NCBI RefSeq assembly: GCF_000381025.1
Contig: NZ_KB905815.1
Coordinates: 789,789 to 853,788, forward strand
DNA length: 64,000 bases
Source of the DNA: Streptomyces sulphureus DSM 40104
GTDB taxonomy: Bacteria > Actinomycetota > Actinomycetes > Streptomycetales > Streptomycetaceae
Reading direction: 5' to 3'
Of this stretch, positions 46,409 through 55,611 are shown in pieces. Each line of letters starts with the position of its first letter. Within the stretch, counting starts at the first letter, position 1. Below the pieces are notes generated by a model. The model searched no databases. It was not told the origin of the DNA and was given only the letters and a program-made list of their open reading frames with translations. A program made the translations under genes and the position numbers.

Positions 46409-46651
46409 GATGCAAGCGAGCATAGTGCAGGGCCGGGGGCGCGTAAGGCCCCGTATCAGCATGCGGAACGCCGTCCCGTGCATCCGCCACGCATCGGCCG
46501 CCCTGTGGCGGGCCCTGCCTGCGGCCCGTACCCACCGCTCTGACCTGCACGGATGCGCCCGTGCCCGGCCGGGATCAGGCGCAGTGCGCGGCGCCGCCCG
46601 ACGTGAGCACCGCCACATCGCCGCGGCGGCGCTCGAAGCGGAACGCCGGGT

Positions 46652-46686
46652 GCCCCGCCGCGGGCGACGGGCGCCGGCGGCGGGGC
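46652..46686 (-). terminator. Terminator of the HAD phosphatase gene
   Basis: GCCCCGCCG and CGGCGGGGC form a 9-bp perfect stem 8 bp past the stop codon. The DNA between it and the leuA leader (about 240 bp) shows no gene. Confidence 0.6.
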
Positions 46687-46693
46687 GTCCCGC

Positions 46694-47527
46694 TCACGGC
46701 AGGTAGTACATGGGGTTCGGCAGCTTCACCGAGCGCGCCGCGTGCCCGCCCTTCAGGTCGCTGTACTGGTCACCGAAGTTGGCGAGGATCTCGTAGCCCT
46801 GGTCCTCGATGTGGGCACGCGTCCCCGACTTGTACTCGACGGTGTTGCACTCCGTGCCGCACTCCAGGTACGGAGGCGGGTTCTCGGCGTCCTTGAGGTA
46901 GAAGTGCTCGCGGTCGACGGGGTTCTCGAAGCCGACGTTCTTGAGGTTGCGGACGCTCCAGTCGCGCTCGTACTCCTTGCGGCCGGTGAGGAAGAAGACC
47001 GTGACACCCTTTTTGTGGGCCCAGTTGACGAGGTGCTTCATCCCGAAGACCGGGTCCATGTCGGTGGTGCGGAGGTACTCGTCCTGTTCCTCCTGGGAGA
47101 AGTTGTAGCCGATCCGCCGCTCGAAGTTGTAGGTGAGCAGGACGGTGTCGTCGACGTCGAGGACGACGGCGGGCTTCTTCCCCTTGCCGTGGCGGGAGTC
47201 GCGGTCCTTCAGGTCCCGCGCCAGGTCGTGCTTGGCCTTCGCCGCGAGGGCGCGGACCTCCTTGGCGTAGTTCCCCTCGGGGGAGGCGTAGTGCTCGCCG
47301 CCCTCCGTCTCGATGTCGCCGTAGTACGCCTCGATCTTCTCCTTCACCTGATCGAGGTTGGGGATCTCCTCTCCGGTCCTGGGCACCGAGTGCTCGGCGG
47401 TCGCCTGGCCGATGCCGAAGAGCGCCGAGCCGGCCACGGCGAGCGCGGCGGTGGTCGCGGCGATGCGGAGGCGGCGCCTGCGGGGGGCCGCCGGGGCGTC
47501 GGACGGGCGGGATGAACGGCGGAGCAT
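46694..47527 (-). CDS. Secreted HAD-family acid phosphatase
   Basis: 277 residues. An Arg-rich start and hydrophobic stretch (RRRRLRIAATTAALAVAG to QATA) form a signal peptide of about 53 residues. The mature part is a subfamily IIIB acid phosphatase: VVLDVDDTVLLTYNFE carries the nucleophile Asp and acid Asp, VFFLTGRKEYE the motif-II Thr, and HIEDQGYEILANFGDQYSDL motifs III and IV. It probably releases phosphate from organic esters outside the cell. GGAG lies 8 nt before the ATG. Control by phosphate supply would be expected, but no clear PHO box was seen. Confidence 0.9.
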   Translation of the reverse strand: MLRRSSRPSDAPAAPRRRRLRIAATTAALAVAGSALFGIGQATAEHSVPRTGEEIPNLDQVKEKIEAYYGDIETEGGEHYASPEGNYAKEVRALAAKAKHDLARDLKDRDSRHGKGKKPAVVLDVDDTVLLTYNFERRIGYNFSQEEQDEYLRTTDMDPVFGMKHLVNWAHKKGVTVFFLTGRKEYERDWSVRNLKNVGFENPVDREHFYLKDAENPPPYLECGTECNTVEYKSGTRAHIEDQGYEILANFGDQYSDLKGGHAARSVKLPNPMYYLP

Positions 47528-47756
47528 GCGCGCAACTCCTTGATGTGTGGGGAGAGTTGAAGGCGGTGCGGGGAGATGGGACCCCGCGGTTTCTACGCGC
47601 GCAGATTCAACCACGGGCCCCGAGCCGTGGGAACACTCCGCCGCGCACCGCATTTCCGGCGCACCGACCGGTGTTCACCTCCGCGACCCGCCTCCACCGT
47701 TGTGCACGCGGAGACCACGGCGGACGGCGCCGGGCACCGGCACGCCGCCCCTCGCG

Positions 47757-48327
47757 AAAGGAGCCGCACCACGGACCGCCTCACGATCGAGGAAGTCCGC
47801 CTCACCCCGTTCCTCGACCCCCAGGGCCTCCACCAGCCCTGCCCGCCGCGGCTCGTCGTCGAAGTCCGCACCACGGGCGGGCACTCGAGCGTCGGCGAGA
47901 CGTACGGGAATCAAGCACCTGGCCACGGCAAGGGAGTTGGCGGAACGGCTGCCGGGCCGCAGCGTCGGAGACGCGAACACACTCCTCGCCATCGTCGACG
48001 AACTCCCCGTGCCGGACGCCGGGTTGAGCGACCCAGTCGGCGTCGGCGGCCTGCGCGGGGTGCAGACGTCGGAGAAGCTCCGGCTCTCGGTCGCCTAGCT
48101 CCGGCCTAGCTCCGCGTCGCAAGCGAGCAGAGCGAGGACGTCCTCACCACACGCGTCTCCCTCACCTCAGGCGGGCCCGGGTGAGCGACGCACCGGAGCT
48201 CCGCGTCGCCCTCGACCGGGACGCACTCGCCCGCCTCGCGCCGGCGCGTGGACGACGGCCGCCCGCAGGAACCGCGACGACGCGGCGCCTCGTGCCCGGT
48301 TGGAACACCCCCGCCGTCCCCCGCTGG
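47757..48327 (+). pseudogene. gudD: Glucarate dehydratase remnant
   Basis: GAAAGGAG is a ribosome site, but the expected ATG reads ACG. The frame then gives TDRLTIEEVRLTPFLDPQG and RLVVEVRTTGGHSSVGETYG, the N-terminus of glucarate dehydratase (enolase superfamily). After a frameshift near 47910 it continues as LATARELAERLPGRSVGDAN and LLAIVDELPVPDAGLSDP up to SEKLRLSV. The following DNA gives EDVLTTRVSLTSGGPG, then in another frame ELRVALDRDALARL and ending PRW, the C-terminus. About 230 central codons with the catalytic residues are missing. The gene is dead: lost start, at least two frameshifts and a large internal deletion. Confidence 0.75.
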
Positions 48328-48334
48328 TGCGCCG

Positions 48335-49663
48335 TCACCAGCCGACGCGCTCCAGAATGCGCGCGGCGGCGGCCGGCGAGTCCACGAGCGGATGGAGGCC
48401 GAGCGCACGCAGTGCGAGCTGCCGCGACGACGTCAACGCAGCCTCGACGGTGGCGAGTTCGACCTCCTTGACCTGCGCGACGAGCCCCTGCTGAGCCCCG
48501 TCGAGCGTCGCGGCCCCCAGCGGGCGAGGACCGTCCGCACCGACCTCGCAGACGGTCTCGACGATCGCCCCGTCCGCGAGCGCGGGCACCGCACCGCGGT
48601 TGGGCACGTTGAGCACCAGCCGCGCCGGCCGCCCGCCGGAGAGAGCGCGCATCAGCGCCATGGCCACCGCGTCGTACCCGCCGCCTTCGAGGTCGCAGGT
48701 GTCGCGTTGCCAACCGCCGCCCGCGGCACGGCTGTCGGCGAGGTAGGTCTCCTCGCGCTGCTGCCGCGTCGCCTCCCACCGGCGGAGCGCCTCGTGCGGT
48801 GGGGCGTCCGCGGCGCCGTCGAAGAACTCGCCCTGCTGGCGCCTGAGGAACTCGCCGCGGGTCTCCCCTGCGGTCTGCACCGAACGGAGCGTCTCGCGGC
48901 GGAAGTAGTAGTAGTGGAGGTACTCGTTGGGCAGCGCGCCGAGGGCCGCGAGCCACTGGGCACCGAAGAGCCTGCCCTCCTCGAAGGAGGCCAGCGCCGC
49001 GGGGTCGGAGAGCAGCGTGGGAAGCAGCTCACCGCGCTCCGGATCGCGCAACGAGCCCAGCCAGCCGAGGTGGTTGAGGCCGGTGTACGCGTACTCGACG
49101 CCGTCCGGGTCCGCGCCGACCGCCCGTGCGGCGCGGCGCACAAGGCCGACGGGCGAGTCGCAGATGCCGATCACCCGCTCCCCCAGCACGCGCGCCATCG
49201 CCTCGGTGACGATCCCGGCCGGGTTGGTGAAATTGATGACCCACGCCCCCGGCGCCACCGCACGCACCCGCTCCGCGATCCCGACCGCGACCGGCACCGT
49301 CCGCAGCCCGTAGAGCACGCCGCCGGCGCCCACCGTCTCCTGCCCGAGCACCCCTTCGGCGAGCGGCACCCGCTCGTCCTGCACCCGCCCCTCGGTGCCG
49401 CCGACGCGGATCGCGGAGAAGACGAAGTCCGCGCCGCGCAGCGCGCCGTCCAACTCCCGCTCCACCCGCACCGCAGGCGTCTCGGGGACCCCCTCGGCCT
49501 GCGCGGCGAGGATCGACTCGACGACACCGAGGCGCGCCGAGTCGGTGTCGTACAGCACGAGTTCGGTGATCCGGGGCGCCGCTCCCGAGCGCGCGTCGGC
49601 GAGCAGCGCCGCGTGGACCAGCGGGACGCGGAAGCCGCCCCCGCCGAGAATCGTCAACCTCAC
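48335..49663 (-). CDS. 6-phospho-beta-glucosidase-like enzyme, glycoside hydrolase family 4
   Basis: 442 residues. GH4 enzymes need NAD+ and Mn2+: the Rossmann motif LTILGGGGFRVPL opens the protein, NFTNPAGIVTEA is the family block, ICDSP carries the metal-binding Cys and LNHLGW the metal-binding His. They act on 6-phospho-glycosides by an oxidation-elimination mechanism. It is divergent from a PfkB sugar kinase, a pairing seen in other Streptomyces, with 153 bp between the starts. The GTG start has TACGTT 7 nt upstream, suggesting a leaderless mRNA. Its 3' end abuts the glucarate dehydratase remnant. Confidence 0.9.
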   Translation of the reverse strand: MRLTILGGGGFRVPLVHAALLADARSGAAPRITELVLYDTDSARLGVVESILAAQAEGVPETPAVRVERELDGALRGADFVFSAIRVGGTEGRVQDERVPLAEGVLGQETVGAGGVLYGLRTVPVAVGIAERVRAVAPGAWVINFTNPAGIVTEAMARVLGERVIGICDSPVGLVRRAARAVGADPDGVEYAYTGLNHLGWLGSLRDPERGELLPTLLSDPAALASFEEGRLFGAQWLAALGALPNEYLHYYYFRRETLRSVQTAGETRGEFLRRQQGEFFDGAADAPPHEALRRWEATRQQREETYLADSRAAGGGWQRDTCDLEGGGYDAVAMALMRALSGGRPARLVLNVPNRGAVPALADGAIVETVCEVGADGPRPLGAATLDGAQQGLVAQVKEVELATVEAALTSSRQLALRALGLHPLVDSPAAAARILERVGW

Positions 49664-49816
49664 GGGCGCGAACGTACCACCGCGCGGGGGCGTATCCCGG
49701 GCCGCGCCGGTTACGTTGGGCAGGACGGCCGCCCCGCGAGGGCGGTCCGGCGTACCCTCGGCGTCCCGCGCCCCGCGCGGGCACACCAAGGCGAGACGGA
49801 GAGCGAGGCGGGCACG

Positions 49817-50989
49817 GTGAGCACCCCGGCAGCAGGCGGCGAGACGACGCTGCGGAGCACGCTCCGCGCGGCACCCCAGCGCGGCCCCGAACGCTGCCGC
49901 GGCTTCGATCCGCTCGCCGCCGTGCGCGACGAGTCGGCCCCCGCCTGGGACGTCTACGTCACCGGCACCGTCTTCCTCGACATCGTCTTCACGGGGCTGG
50001 ACTCGGCGCCCGTCTGCGGCACCGAGTCCTGGGCGCGCGGCATGGGTTCGAGCCCGGGCGGCATCGCCAACATGGCGACCGCGCTCGCCCGCCTCGGCCT
50101 GCGCACCTCCCTCGCCGCCGCCTTCGGCGACGACATGTACGGCGACCACTGCCGCGACGTCCTGGAACACAGCGAGGGCATCGACCTCGCCCTCTCGCAC
50201 ACCGTCCCCGGCTGGCACTCCCCCGTGACCGTCTCCATGGCGTACGACGGCGAGCGGACGATGGTCTCGCACGGCCACGAGGCCCCCGCGAAGGAGGCGA
50301 GCGCCTACGACCCGGACGCGCCCCCGTGCCCGCCCCCGGCGCGCGCCTGCGTCGCCTCGCTGGTCCCCGGGCGCCCGCAGGAGTGGATCGCGACAGCCGC
50401 CCGCTCGGGCAGCCTCGTCTTCGCCGACGTCGGCTGGGACGAGACCGGCGCCTGGAGCCTGCGCGCCCTCGCGGACCTGGAGCACTGCGAGGCGTTCCTC
50501 CCCAACGCCGCCGAGGCCGTCCGCTACACGGGCAAGGACGACCCGCGCGCGGCGGCGCACGCCCTCTCCGAGTACGTACCGCTCGCGGTCGTCACGCTCG
50601 GCAGGGAGGGCGCCTACGCCGTCGACGGGCGCACGGGCGAGTCGGCCGACGTGCCGGGCGTCGACGTGGAGGCGCTCGACACCACGGGCGCGGGGGACGT
50701 CTTCGTCGCCGGGTTCGTCACGGGCAGCCTCGCCGGCTGGCCGCTGCGCGACCGCCTCGCCTTCGCCGCGCTGACGTCGGCGCTCTCCGTCCAGGAGTTC
50801 GGCGGCTCCCTCTCGGCCCCTGGCTGGCCGGAGATCGCCGCCTGGTGGCGCCGCCGCCGCACCGAGTGCGACAAGACCGACCTCGGCCGGCACCGCTTCC
50901 TCGACGCGGTGCTCACCGCCGGCGCACCCGCGCGCCCGCTTCGGCGGGCGGTGCCGACGCTGGGTCTCCGCGGCGGGGACGAGGGATGA
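49817..50989 (+). CDS. PfkB-family carbohydrate kinase
   Basis: 390 residues. GMGSSPGGIANMATALARLGL is the first PfkB signature, and DTTGAGDVFVAGFV the second, with the catalytic base Asp and the anion hole. The N-terminal 50 residues precede the fold and vary. The substrate could be a sugar or nucleoside; the divergent GH4 gene suggests that both serve the use of phosphorylated or phosphorylatable sugars. The GTG start is preceded by GAGGCGGG. phoH follows 174 bp later with its own upstream sequence. Confidence 0.88.
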   Translation: MSTPAAGGETTLRSTLRAAPQRGPERCRGFDPLAAVRDESAPAWDVYVTGTVFLDIVFTGLDSAPVCGTESWARGMGSSPGGIANMATALARLGLRTSLAAAFGDDMYGDHCRDVLEHSEGIDLALSHTVPGWHSPVTVSMAYDGERTMVSHGHEAPAKEASAYDPDAPPCPPPARACVASLVPGRPQEWIATAARSGSLVFADVGWDETGAWSLRALADLEHCEAFLPNAAEAVRYTGKDDPRAAAHALSEYVPLAVVTLGREGAYAVDGRTGESADVPGVDVEALDTTGAGDVFVAGFVTGSLAGWPLRDRLAFAALTSALSVQEFGGSLSAPGWPEIAAWWRRRRTECDKTDLGRHRFLDAVLTAGAPARPLRRAVPTLGLRGGDEG

Positions 50990-51163
50990 GGGTGTCTCCG
51001 GCAGCCGCGCCTCCCGTGACCGGTACGACCGGAGCCGCGGGATGTGGAAATGCCTTTCTTGCCGTGTCGGCACGCGGCGTACCCTTGGTGGCCGAGAGTT
51101 CGACCGGCCGGTCGCGCGACAGCCGCAGGACAAGAGAGGGATGAGCTGGCCCCCGGGCCGCCC

Positions 51164-52285
51164 ATGACACAGACATCACCCAGGCAAGCAGGGTCCGAGC
51201 AGGCGAGGGCCCACTTCACCGTGCCGCCCAAGCACCCGATGGTAAGCGTGCTCGGCTCAGGTGACGCACTGCTCCGCGTGATCGAGGACGCGTTCCCCGC
51301 CACCGATATCCACGTCCGCGGAAACGAGATCACGGCCACGGGCGACCCGGACGAAGTCGCCCTCGTCCAGCGCCTCTTCGACGAGATGATGCTCGTCCTG
51401 CGCACGGGCCAGCCGATGACCGAGGACGCCGTGGAACGCTCGATCGCGATGCTCCGCGGCGGCAAAGACGGCGAAGCGCCGGCGGAGGAGTCCCCCGCCG
51501 AGGTGCTCACCCAGAACATCCTCTCCAGCCGCGGCCGCACCATCCGCCCGAAGACGCTCAATCAGAAGCGGTACGTCGACGCCATCGACACGCACACGGT
51601 CGTCTTCGGCATCGGCCCCGCCGGCACGGGCAAGACCTACCTCGCCATGGCGAAGGCCGTGCAGGCTCTCCAGTCGAAGCAGGTCACGCGGATCATCCTC
51701 ACCCGCCCCGCGGTCGAGGCCGGCGAGCGCCTCGGCTTCCTTCCCGGCACCCTCTACGAGAAGATCGACCCGTACCTGCGCCCCCTGTACGACGCGCTCC
51801 ACGACATGCTCGACCCGGATTCCATCCCCCGCCTGATGGCCGCCGGCACGATCGAGGTGGCGCCGCTCGCGTACATGCGCGGTCGCACCCTCAATGACGC
51901 GTTCATCATTCTCGACGAGGCGCAGAACACCAACCCCGAGCAGATGAAGATGTTCCTCACCCGCCTCGGGTTCGACTCCAAGATCGTCGTCACCGGCGAC
52001 GTCACCCAGGTCGACCTCCCCGGCGGCACCAAGAGCGGCCTCCGCCAGGTGCAGGAGATCCTCGGCAACGTCGAGGGTGTCCACTTCTCCGAACTCTCCA
52101 GCACCGACGTGGTCCGCCACAAGCTCGTCGGCCGGATTGTCGACGCCTACGACCGCTACGACCACCGCGCCGAGGAGGCCCGCCGCAGCGAGCCGGCCGA
52201 GCACCCGGGCGAGCATCCGCCCGCCGGGCCCGCGCGCGGCAGCGGCGGCTCCGGTTCGGGCAAGGGACAGAGGAAGCAGCCGTAA
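51164..52285 (+). CDS. phoH: PhoH-family ATPase
   Basis: 373 residues. A KH-like N-terminal domain (21-95) is followed by a P-loop ATPase with Walker A GPAGTGKT (151-158), [15 protein letters not shown], Walker [10 protein letters not shown] and [10 protein letters not shown] (sensor). PhoH proteins are thought to be RNA-related ATPases and are almost always next to ybeY, as here (5 bp). The C-terminal 40 residues are a Gly/Ser-rich tail. The ATG is chosen because MTQTSPRQ fits the common Streptomyces start; an in-frame start 40 codons upstream lacks conservation features. Confidence 0.94.
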   Translation: MTQTSPRQAGSEQARAHFTVPPKHPMVSVLGSGDALLRVIEDAFPATDIHVRGNEITATGDPDEVALVQRLFDEMMLVLRTGQPMTEDAVERSIAMLRGGKDGEAPAEESPAEVLTQNILSSRGRTIRPKTLNQKRYVDAIDTHTVVFGIGPAGTGKTYLAMAKAVQALQSKQVTRIILTRPAVEAGERLGFLPGTLYEKIDPYLRPLYDALHDMLDPDSIPRLMAAGTIEVAPLAYMRGRTLNDAFIILDEAQNTNPEQMKMFLTRLGFDSKIVVTGDVTQVDLPGGTKSGLRQVQEILGNVEGVHFSELSSTDVVRHKLVGRIVDAYDRYDHRAEEARRSEPAEHPGEHPPAGPARGSGGSGSGKGQRKQP

Positions 52286-52290
52286 AGCCC

Positions 52291-52791
52291 ATGTCGATCG
52301 ACGTCAACAACGAGTCCGGCACCGCCGTCGACGAGCAGGCGCTCCTCGACCTCACCCGCTACGCGCTCGCCCGGATGCGCATCCACCCCCTCTCCGAGCT
52401 CTCGGTGATCGTCGTGGACGCGGCCGCGATGGAGCAGCTCCACCTCCAGTGGATGGACCTCCCTGGGCCGACCGACGTGATGTCCTTCCCCATGGACGAA
52501 CTCCGCCCGCCCACACGGGACGAGGAGGACCCGCCGCAGGGCCTCCTCGGGGACATCGTCCTCTGCCCCGAGGTCGCCGAGCGGCAGGGCGCCGAGGCGC
52601 CCACCGGCCACTCGATGGACGAGGAACTCCAACTCCTCACCGTCCACGGGGTGTTGCACCTCCTCGGGTACGACCACGAGGAGCCCGCCGAGCAGGCCGA
52701 GATGTTCGGCCTCCAAGCCGCGATCGTCGACGGCTGGCGTGCCGAGCAGGGCCTCACGGGCCCCTCCCCCGCGCCGACCACGACCTCGTGA
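52291..52791 (+). CDS. ybeY: Endoribonuclease YbeY (16S rRNA maturation)
   Basis: 166 residues. [11 protein letters not shown] (119-129) is the zinc-binding signature with three His, and PTDVMSFPM is the second conserved block. YbeY takes part in 16S rRNA 3'-end maturation and ribosome quality control. The start is 5 bp after phoH, and its stop overlaps the next start as GTGA, so phoH, ybeY and the CorC-like gene form one operon. Confidence 0.95.
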   Translation: MSIDVNNESGTAVDEQALLDLTRYALARMRIHPLSELSVIVVDAAAMEQLHLQWMDLPGPTDVMSFPMDELRPPTRDEEDPPQGLLGDIVLCPEVAERQGAEAPTGHSMDEELQLLTVHGVLHLLGYDHEEPAEQAEMFGLQAAIVDGWRAEQGLTGPSPAPTTTS

Positions 52792-54128
52792 GCGCCTCCG
52801 TGCTCGCGGCGGCGGTCCTCCTGGTGATCGTCGCCTGGCTCGCCGCCTGCGCCGAGGCAGGGCTGGCGCGGACCACAGGCTTCCGCGCCGACGAGGCCGT
52901 CCGGCAGGGCCGCGGCGGCAGCGAGCGCCTCGCCGCCGTCGCCGCCGACCCCGTGCGCTACCTCAACCTCGCGCTGCTCCTCCGCGTCGCCTGCGAGACG
53001 GCGGCGTGCGCCGTGGTGACCTACGGCTGCCTCCAGTACTTCGAGGAGAGCTGGCAGGCGCTCACCGTCGCCATCGTGGTGATGCTCCTCGTCTCGTACG
53101 TCGCCATCGGGGTCTCGCCCCGCACCATCGGCCGCCAGCACCCGCTCGGCACCGCCACCCTCGCCTCCTACGTACTGCTGCCGCTCGCCCGCATCCTCGG
53201 CCCGCTGACGCAACTGCTGATCCTCCTCGGCAACGCCTTCACCCCCGGAAAAGGCTTCCGCCAGGGCCCGTTCGCGAGCGAGGCCGAGCTGCGCGCCATG
53301 GTCGACCTCGCCGAGCAGGAGTCGCTGATCGAGGCGGACGAGCGGAAGATGGTGCACTCCGTCTTCCAGCTCGGCGACACCCTGGTGCGCGAGGTGATGG
53401 TGCCGCGTACGGACCTCGTCACCATCGAGCGGTTCAAGTCGATCAGGCAGGCGCTGACGCTGGCGCTGCGCTCGGGGTTCTCGCGCATCCCCGTCGTCGG
53501 CGAGAACGAGGACGACGTCCTCGGCGTCGTCTACCTCAAGGACCTCTCGCGCCGGGTCCACATCAACCGGGACTCCGAGTCGGAGCAGGTCTCCACCGTC
53601 ATGCGCCCCGCGACCTTCGTTCCCGACACGAAGAACGCGGGCGAGCTCCTCCGCGAGATGCAGCGGGACCGCACCCATGTCGCGGTCGTCGTCGACGAGT
53701 ACGGCGGCACCGCGGGCGTCGTCACGATCGAGGACATCCTGGAGGAGATCGTCGGCGAGATCACCGACGAGTACGACCGGGAGCTGCCTCCCGTCGAGGA
53801 CCTCGGCGACGGCAGCCACCGCGTCACGGCCCGCCTCGACATCGGCGATCTGGAAGAGCTCTACGGCCTCACCGGTCTCGACACCGAGGACGTGGAGACC
53901 GTCGGCGGGCTACTGGCAAAGGAGTTGGGGCGCGTGCCGATCGCCGGGGCCGGCACCGTCGTCGACGTCTCGGAGGACCGCTCGGACCCGGAGCTGACGG
54001 GGCTCCGCCTGACGGCCGAGTCGCCCGCGGGACGCCGCAACCGGATCATGACGGTCCTCGTCGAACCGGTGCGGGAGGCCGAGCCGGCCGTCCTCGACCA
54101 AGGTGCCGACACGGAGCACCCCGCCTGA
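52788..54128 (+). CDS. CorC/HlyC-type membrane protein with CNNM, CBS and CorC domains
   Basis: 446 residues. Residues 1-190 form a CNNM (DUF21) transmembrane domain with about four helices, 210-330 two CBS nucleotide-sensing modules ([18 protein letters not shown], then [18 protein letters not shown] and [21 protein letters not shown]), and 345-425 the CorC_HlyC domain. This family transports or regulates Mg2+ and other divalent cations, although many are labelled hemolysin. The GTG start overlaps the ybeY stop by 4 bp. It is third in the phoH operon. Confidence 0.93.
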   Translation: MSASVLAAAVLLVIVAWLAACAEAGLARTTGFRADEAVRQGRGGSERLAAVAADPVRYLNLALLLRVACETAACAVVTYGCLQYFEESWQALTVAIVVMLLVSYVAIGVSPRTIGRQHPLGTATLASYVLLPLARILGPLTQLLILLGNAFTPGKGFRQGPFASEAELRAMVDLAEQESLIEADERKMVHSVFQLGDTLVREVMVPRTDLVTIERFKSIRQALTLALRSGFSRIPVVGENEDDVLGVVYLKDLSRRVHINRDSESEQVSTVMRPATFVPDTKNAGELLREMQRDRTHVAVVVDEYGGTAGVVTIEDILEEIVGEITDEYDRELPPVEDLGDGSHRVTARLDIGDLEELYGLTGLDTEDVETVGGLLAKELGRVPIAGAGTVVDVSEDRSDPELTGLRLTAESPAGRRNRIMTVLVEPVREAEPAVLDQGADTEHPA

Positions 54129-54198
54129 CGCTCTCCCGCCGACGGGTCCGCGGCCCCGGACAGCCGGCGGGCGGAAGCCGGCGCATATGCTCGTCCCC

Positions 54199-54549
54199 AT
54201 GAGCGAGCAGGAGCTGGACGCCGAAGACCGCAAGATCGTCACCCTCGCCCGCAGCACCCGGGCGCGCAACGGCGTGCCCGAGGGCGCGGCCGTCCGCGAC
54301 GAGACGGGACGCACCTACGTCGCGGGGACGGTCGCCCTCCCCTCGCTCCAACTCTCCGCCCTCCGCACCGCGGTGGCGACGGCGGTCGCTTCGGGCGCCG
54401 AGTCCCTGGAGGCCGCCGCGGTCGTGACCGAGGCCGTCGAGCCGCACCCCGACGACCTCGCCGCCGTCCGCGACCTCGGCGGCGCCGCGACCCCCGTCCT
54501 GCTCGCGGGGCCCGACGGGCAGCTCCGCACCTCGGTGACCGCCGGCTGA
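54199..54549 (+). CDS. Cytidine-deaminase-like protein without zinc ligands
   Basis: 116 residues with the outline of a cytidine deaminase: EDRKIVTLARSTRARNG, GAAVRDETGRTYVAGTV and a central helix. The active-site motifs are gone: the C/HAE segment reads LSALRTAV, and the PCGxCRQ segment is absent (ATPVLLAG). It cannot bind the catalytic zinc in the usual way and is likely a structural or regulatory relative. It sits between the CorC-like gene and era, a place where such genes are found in other Streptomyces. TATGCT 7 nt before the ATG suggests a leaderless start. Confidence 0.75.
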   Translation: MSEQELDAEDRKIVTLARSTRARNGVPEGAAVRDETGRTYVAGTVALPSLQLSALRTAVATAVASGAESLEAAAVVTEAVEPHPDDLAAVRDLGGAATPVLLAGPDGQLRTSVTAG

Positions 54550-54610
54550 GGCGAAGGGCAGCCGCCGCCCGCGGTCCGGGCACCCGCGACGATCAGCGAC
54601 AATGGGGCAC

Positions 54611-55570
54611 ATGAACGCATCCTCCGTCGCCCCAGAGGCCGCAGGCGCCTCCGAGGCCCCGTACCGCTCGGGCTTCGCCTGCTTTGTCGGCCGCCCCAAC
54701 GCGGGCAAGTCCACGCTGACCAACGCTCTGGTGGGCACGAAGGTCGCGATCACTTCCAACCGCCCGCAGACCACCAGGCACACCGTCCGCGGCATCGTCC
54801 ACCGCGACGACGGCCAGCTCATCCTCGTGGACACCCCTGGCCTCCACAAGCCGCGGACCCTTCTCGGCGAGCGCCTCAACGACGTCGTCCGCACCACGTG
54901 GGCGGAGGTCGACACGATCGGCTTCTGCCTGCCGGCCGACCAGAAGATCGGCCCGGGCGACCGCTACATCGCGACGGAACTGGCGCAACTGAAGCGGACG
55001 CCGAAGGTCGCGGTCGTCACCAAGTCGGACCTCGTCGGCTCCGAGGCGCTCGCCGCGCAGCTCCTCGCCGTCGAGAAGCTCGGTCGGGAGCTCGGTATCG
55101 AGTGGGCGGAGATCGTCCCCGTCTCCGCTGCCGGCGGCGAGCAGGTGGAGCTTCTCGCACAGCTCCTCCTCCAGCTCCTCCCCGAGGGCCCGCCGCTCTA
55201 CCCGGACGGCGACCTCACCGACGAGCCGGAGCAGGTGATGGTCGGCGAGCTGATCCGCGAGGCCGCGCTGGAGGGCGTACGGGACGAACTGCCGCACTCC
55301 ATCGCCGTGGTGGTCGAGGAGATGGTCCCGCGCGAGGGGCGTCCGGACGACAGGCCGCTGCTCGACGTGCACGCCAACATCTACATCGAGCGCCCCAGCC
55401 AGAAGGGGATCGTCATCGGCCCCAAAGGCAAGCGCCTCAAGGAGGTCGGCACCACTTCCCGGCAGCACATCGAGGCGCTGCTCGGCACGCCCGTCTACCT
55501 CGATCTGCACGTCAAGGTCGCCAAGGACTGGCAGCGGGACCCGCGCCAGCTCCGTAAGCTCGGCTTCTGA
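54611..55570 (+). CDS. era: GTPase Era
   Basis: 319 residues. G1 GRPNAGKS (27-34), G2 region NRPQTTRHTVRG, G3 DTPG (74-77), G4 TKSD and G5 SAAGG are present, followed by the KH domain with KGIVIGPKGKRLKEVG. Era binds the 3' end of 16S rRNA and helps assemble the 30S subunit, in line with ybeY upstream. The ATG is chosen because GACAAT lies 7 nt upstream as a leaderless -10; another in-frame ATG 3 codons earlier overlaps that element. Confidence 0.96.
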   Translation: MNASSVAPEAAGASEAPYRSGFACFVGRPNAGKSTLTNALVGTKVAITSNRPQTTRHTVRGIVHRDDGQLILVDTPGLHKPRTLLGERLNDVVRTTWAEVDTIGFCLPADQKIGPGDRYIATELAQLKRTPKVAVVTKSDLVGSEALAAQLLAVEKLGRELGIEWAEIVPVSAAGGEQVELLAQLLLQLLPEGPPLYPDGDLTDEPEQVMVGELIREAALEGVRDELPHSIAVVVEEMVPREGRPDDRPLLDVHANIYIERPSQKGIVIGPKGKRLKEVGTTSRQHIEALLGTPVYLDLHVKVAKDWQRDPRQLRKLGF

Positions 55571-55611
55571 AACGAACGAACCCGCGCACGGGGCGAGTCG
55601 GGAGGACGACC

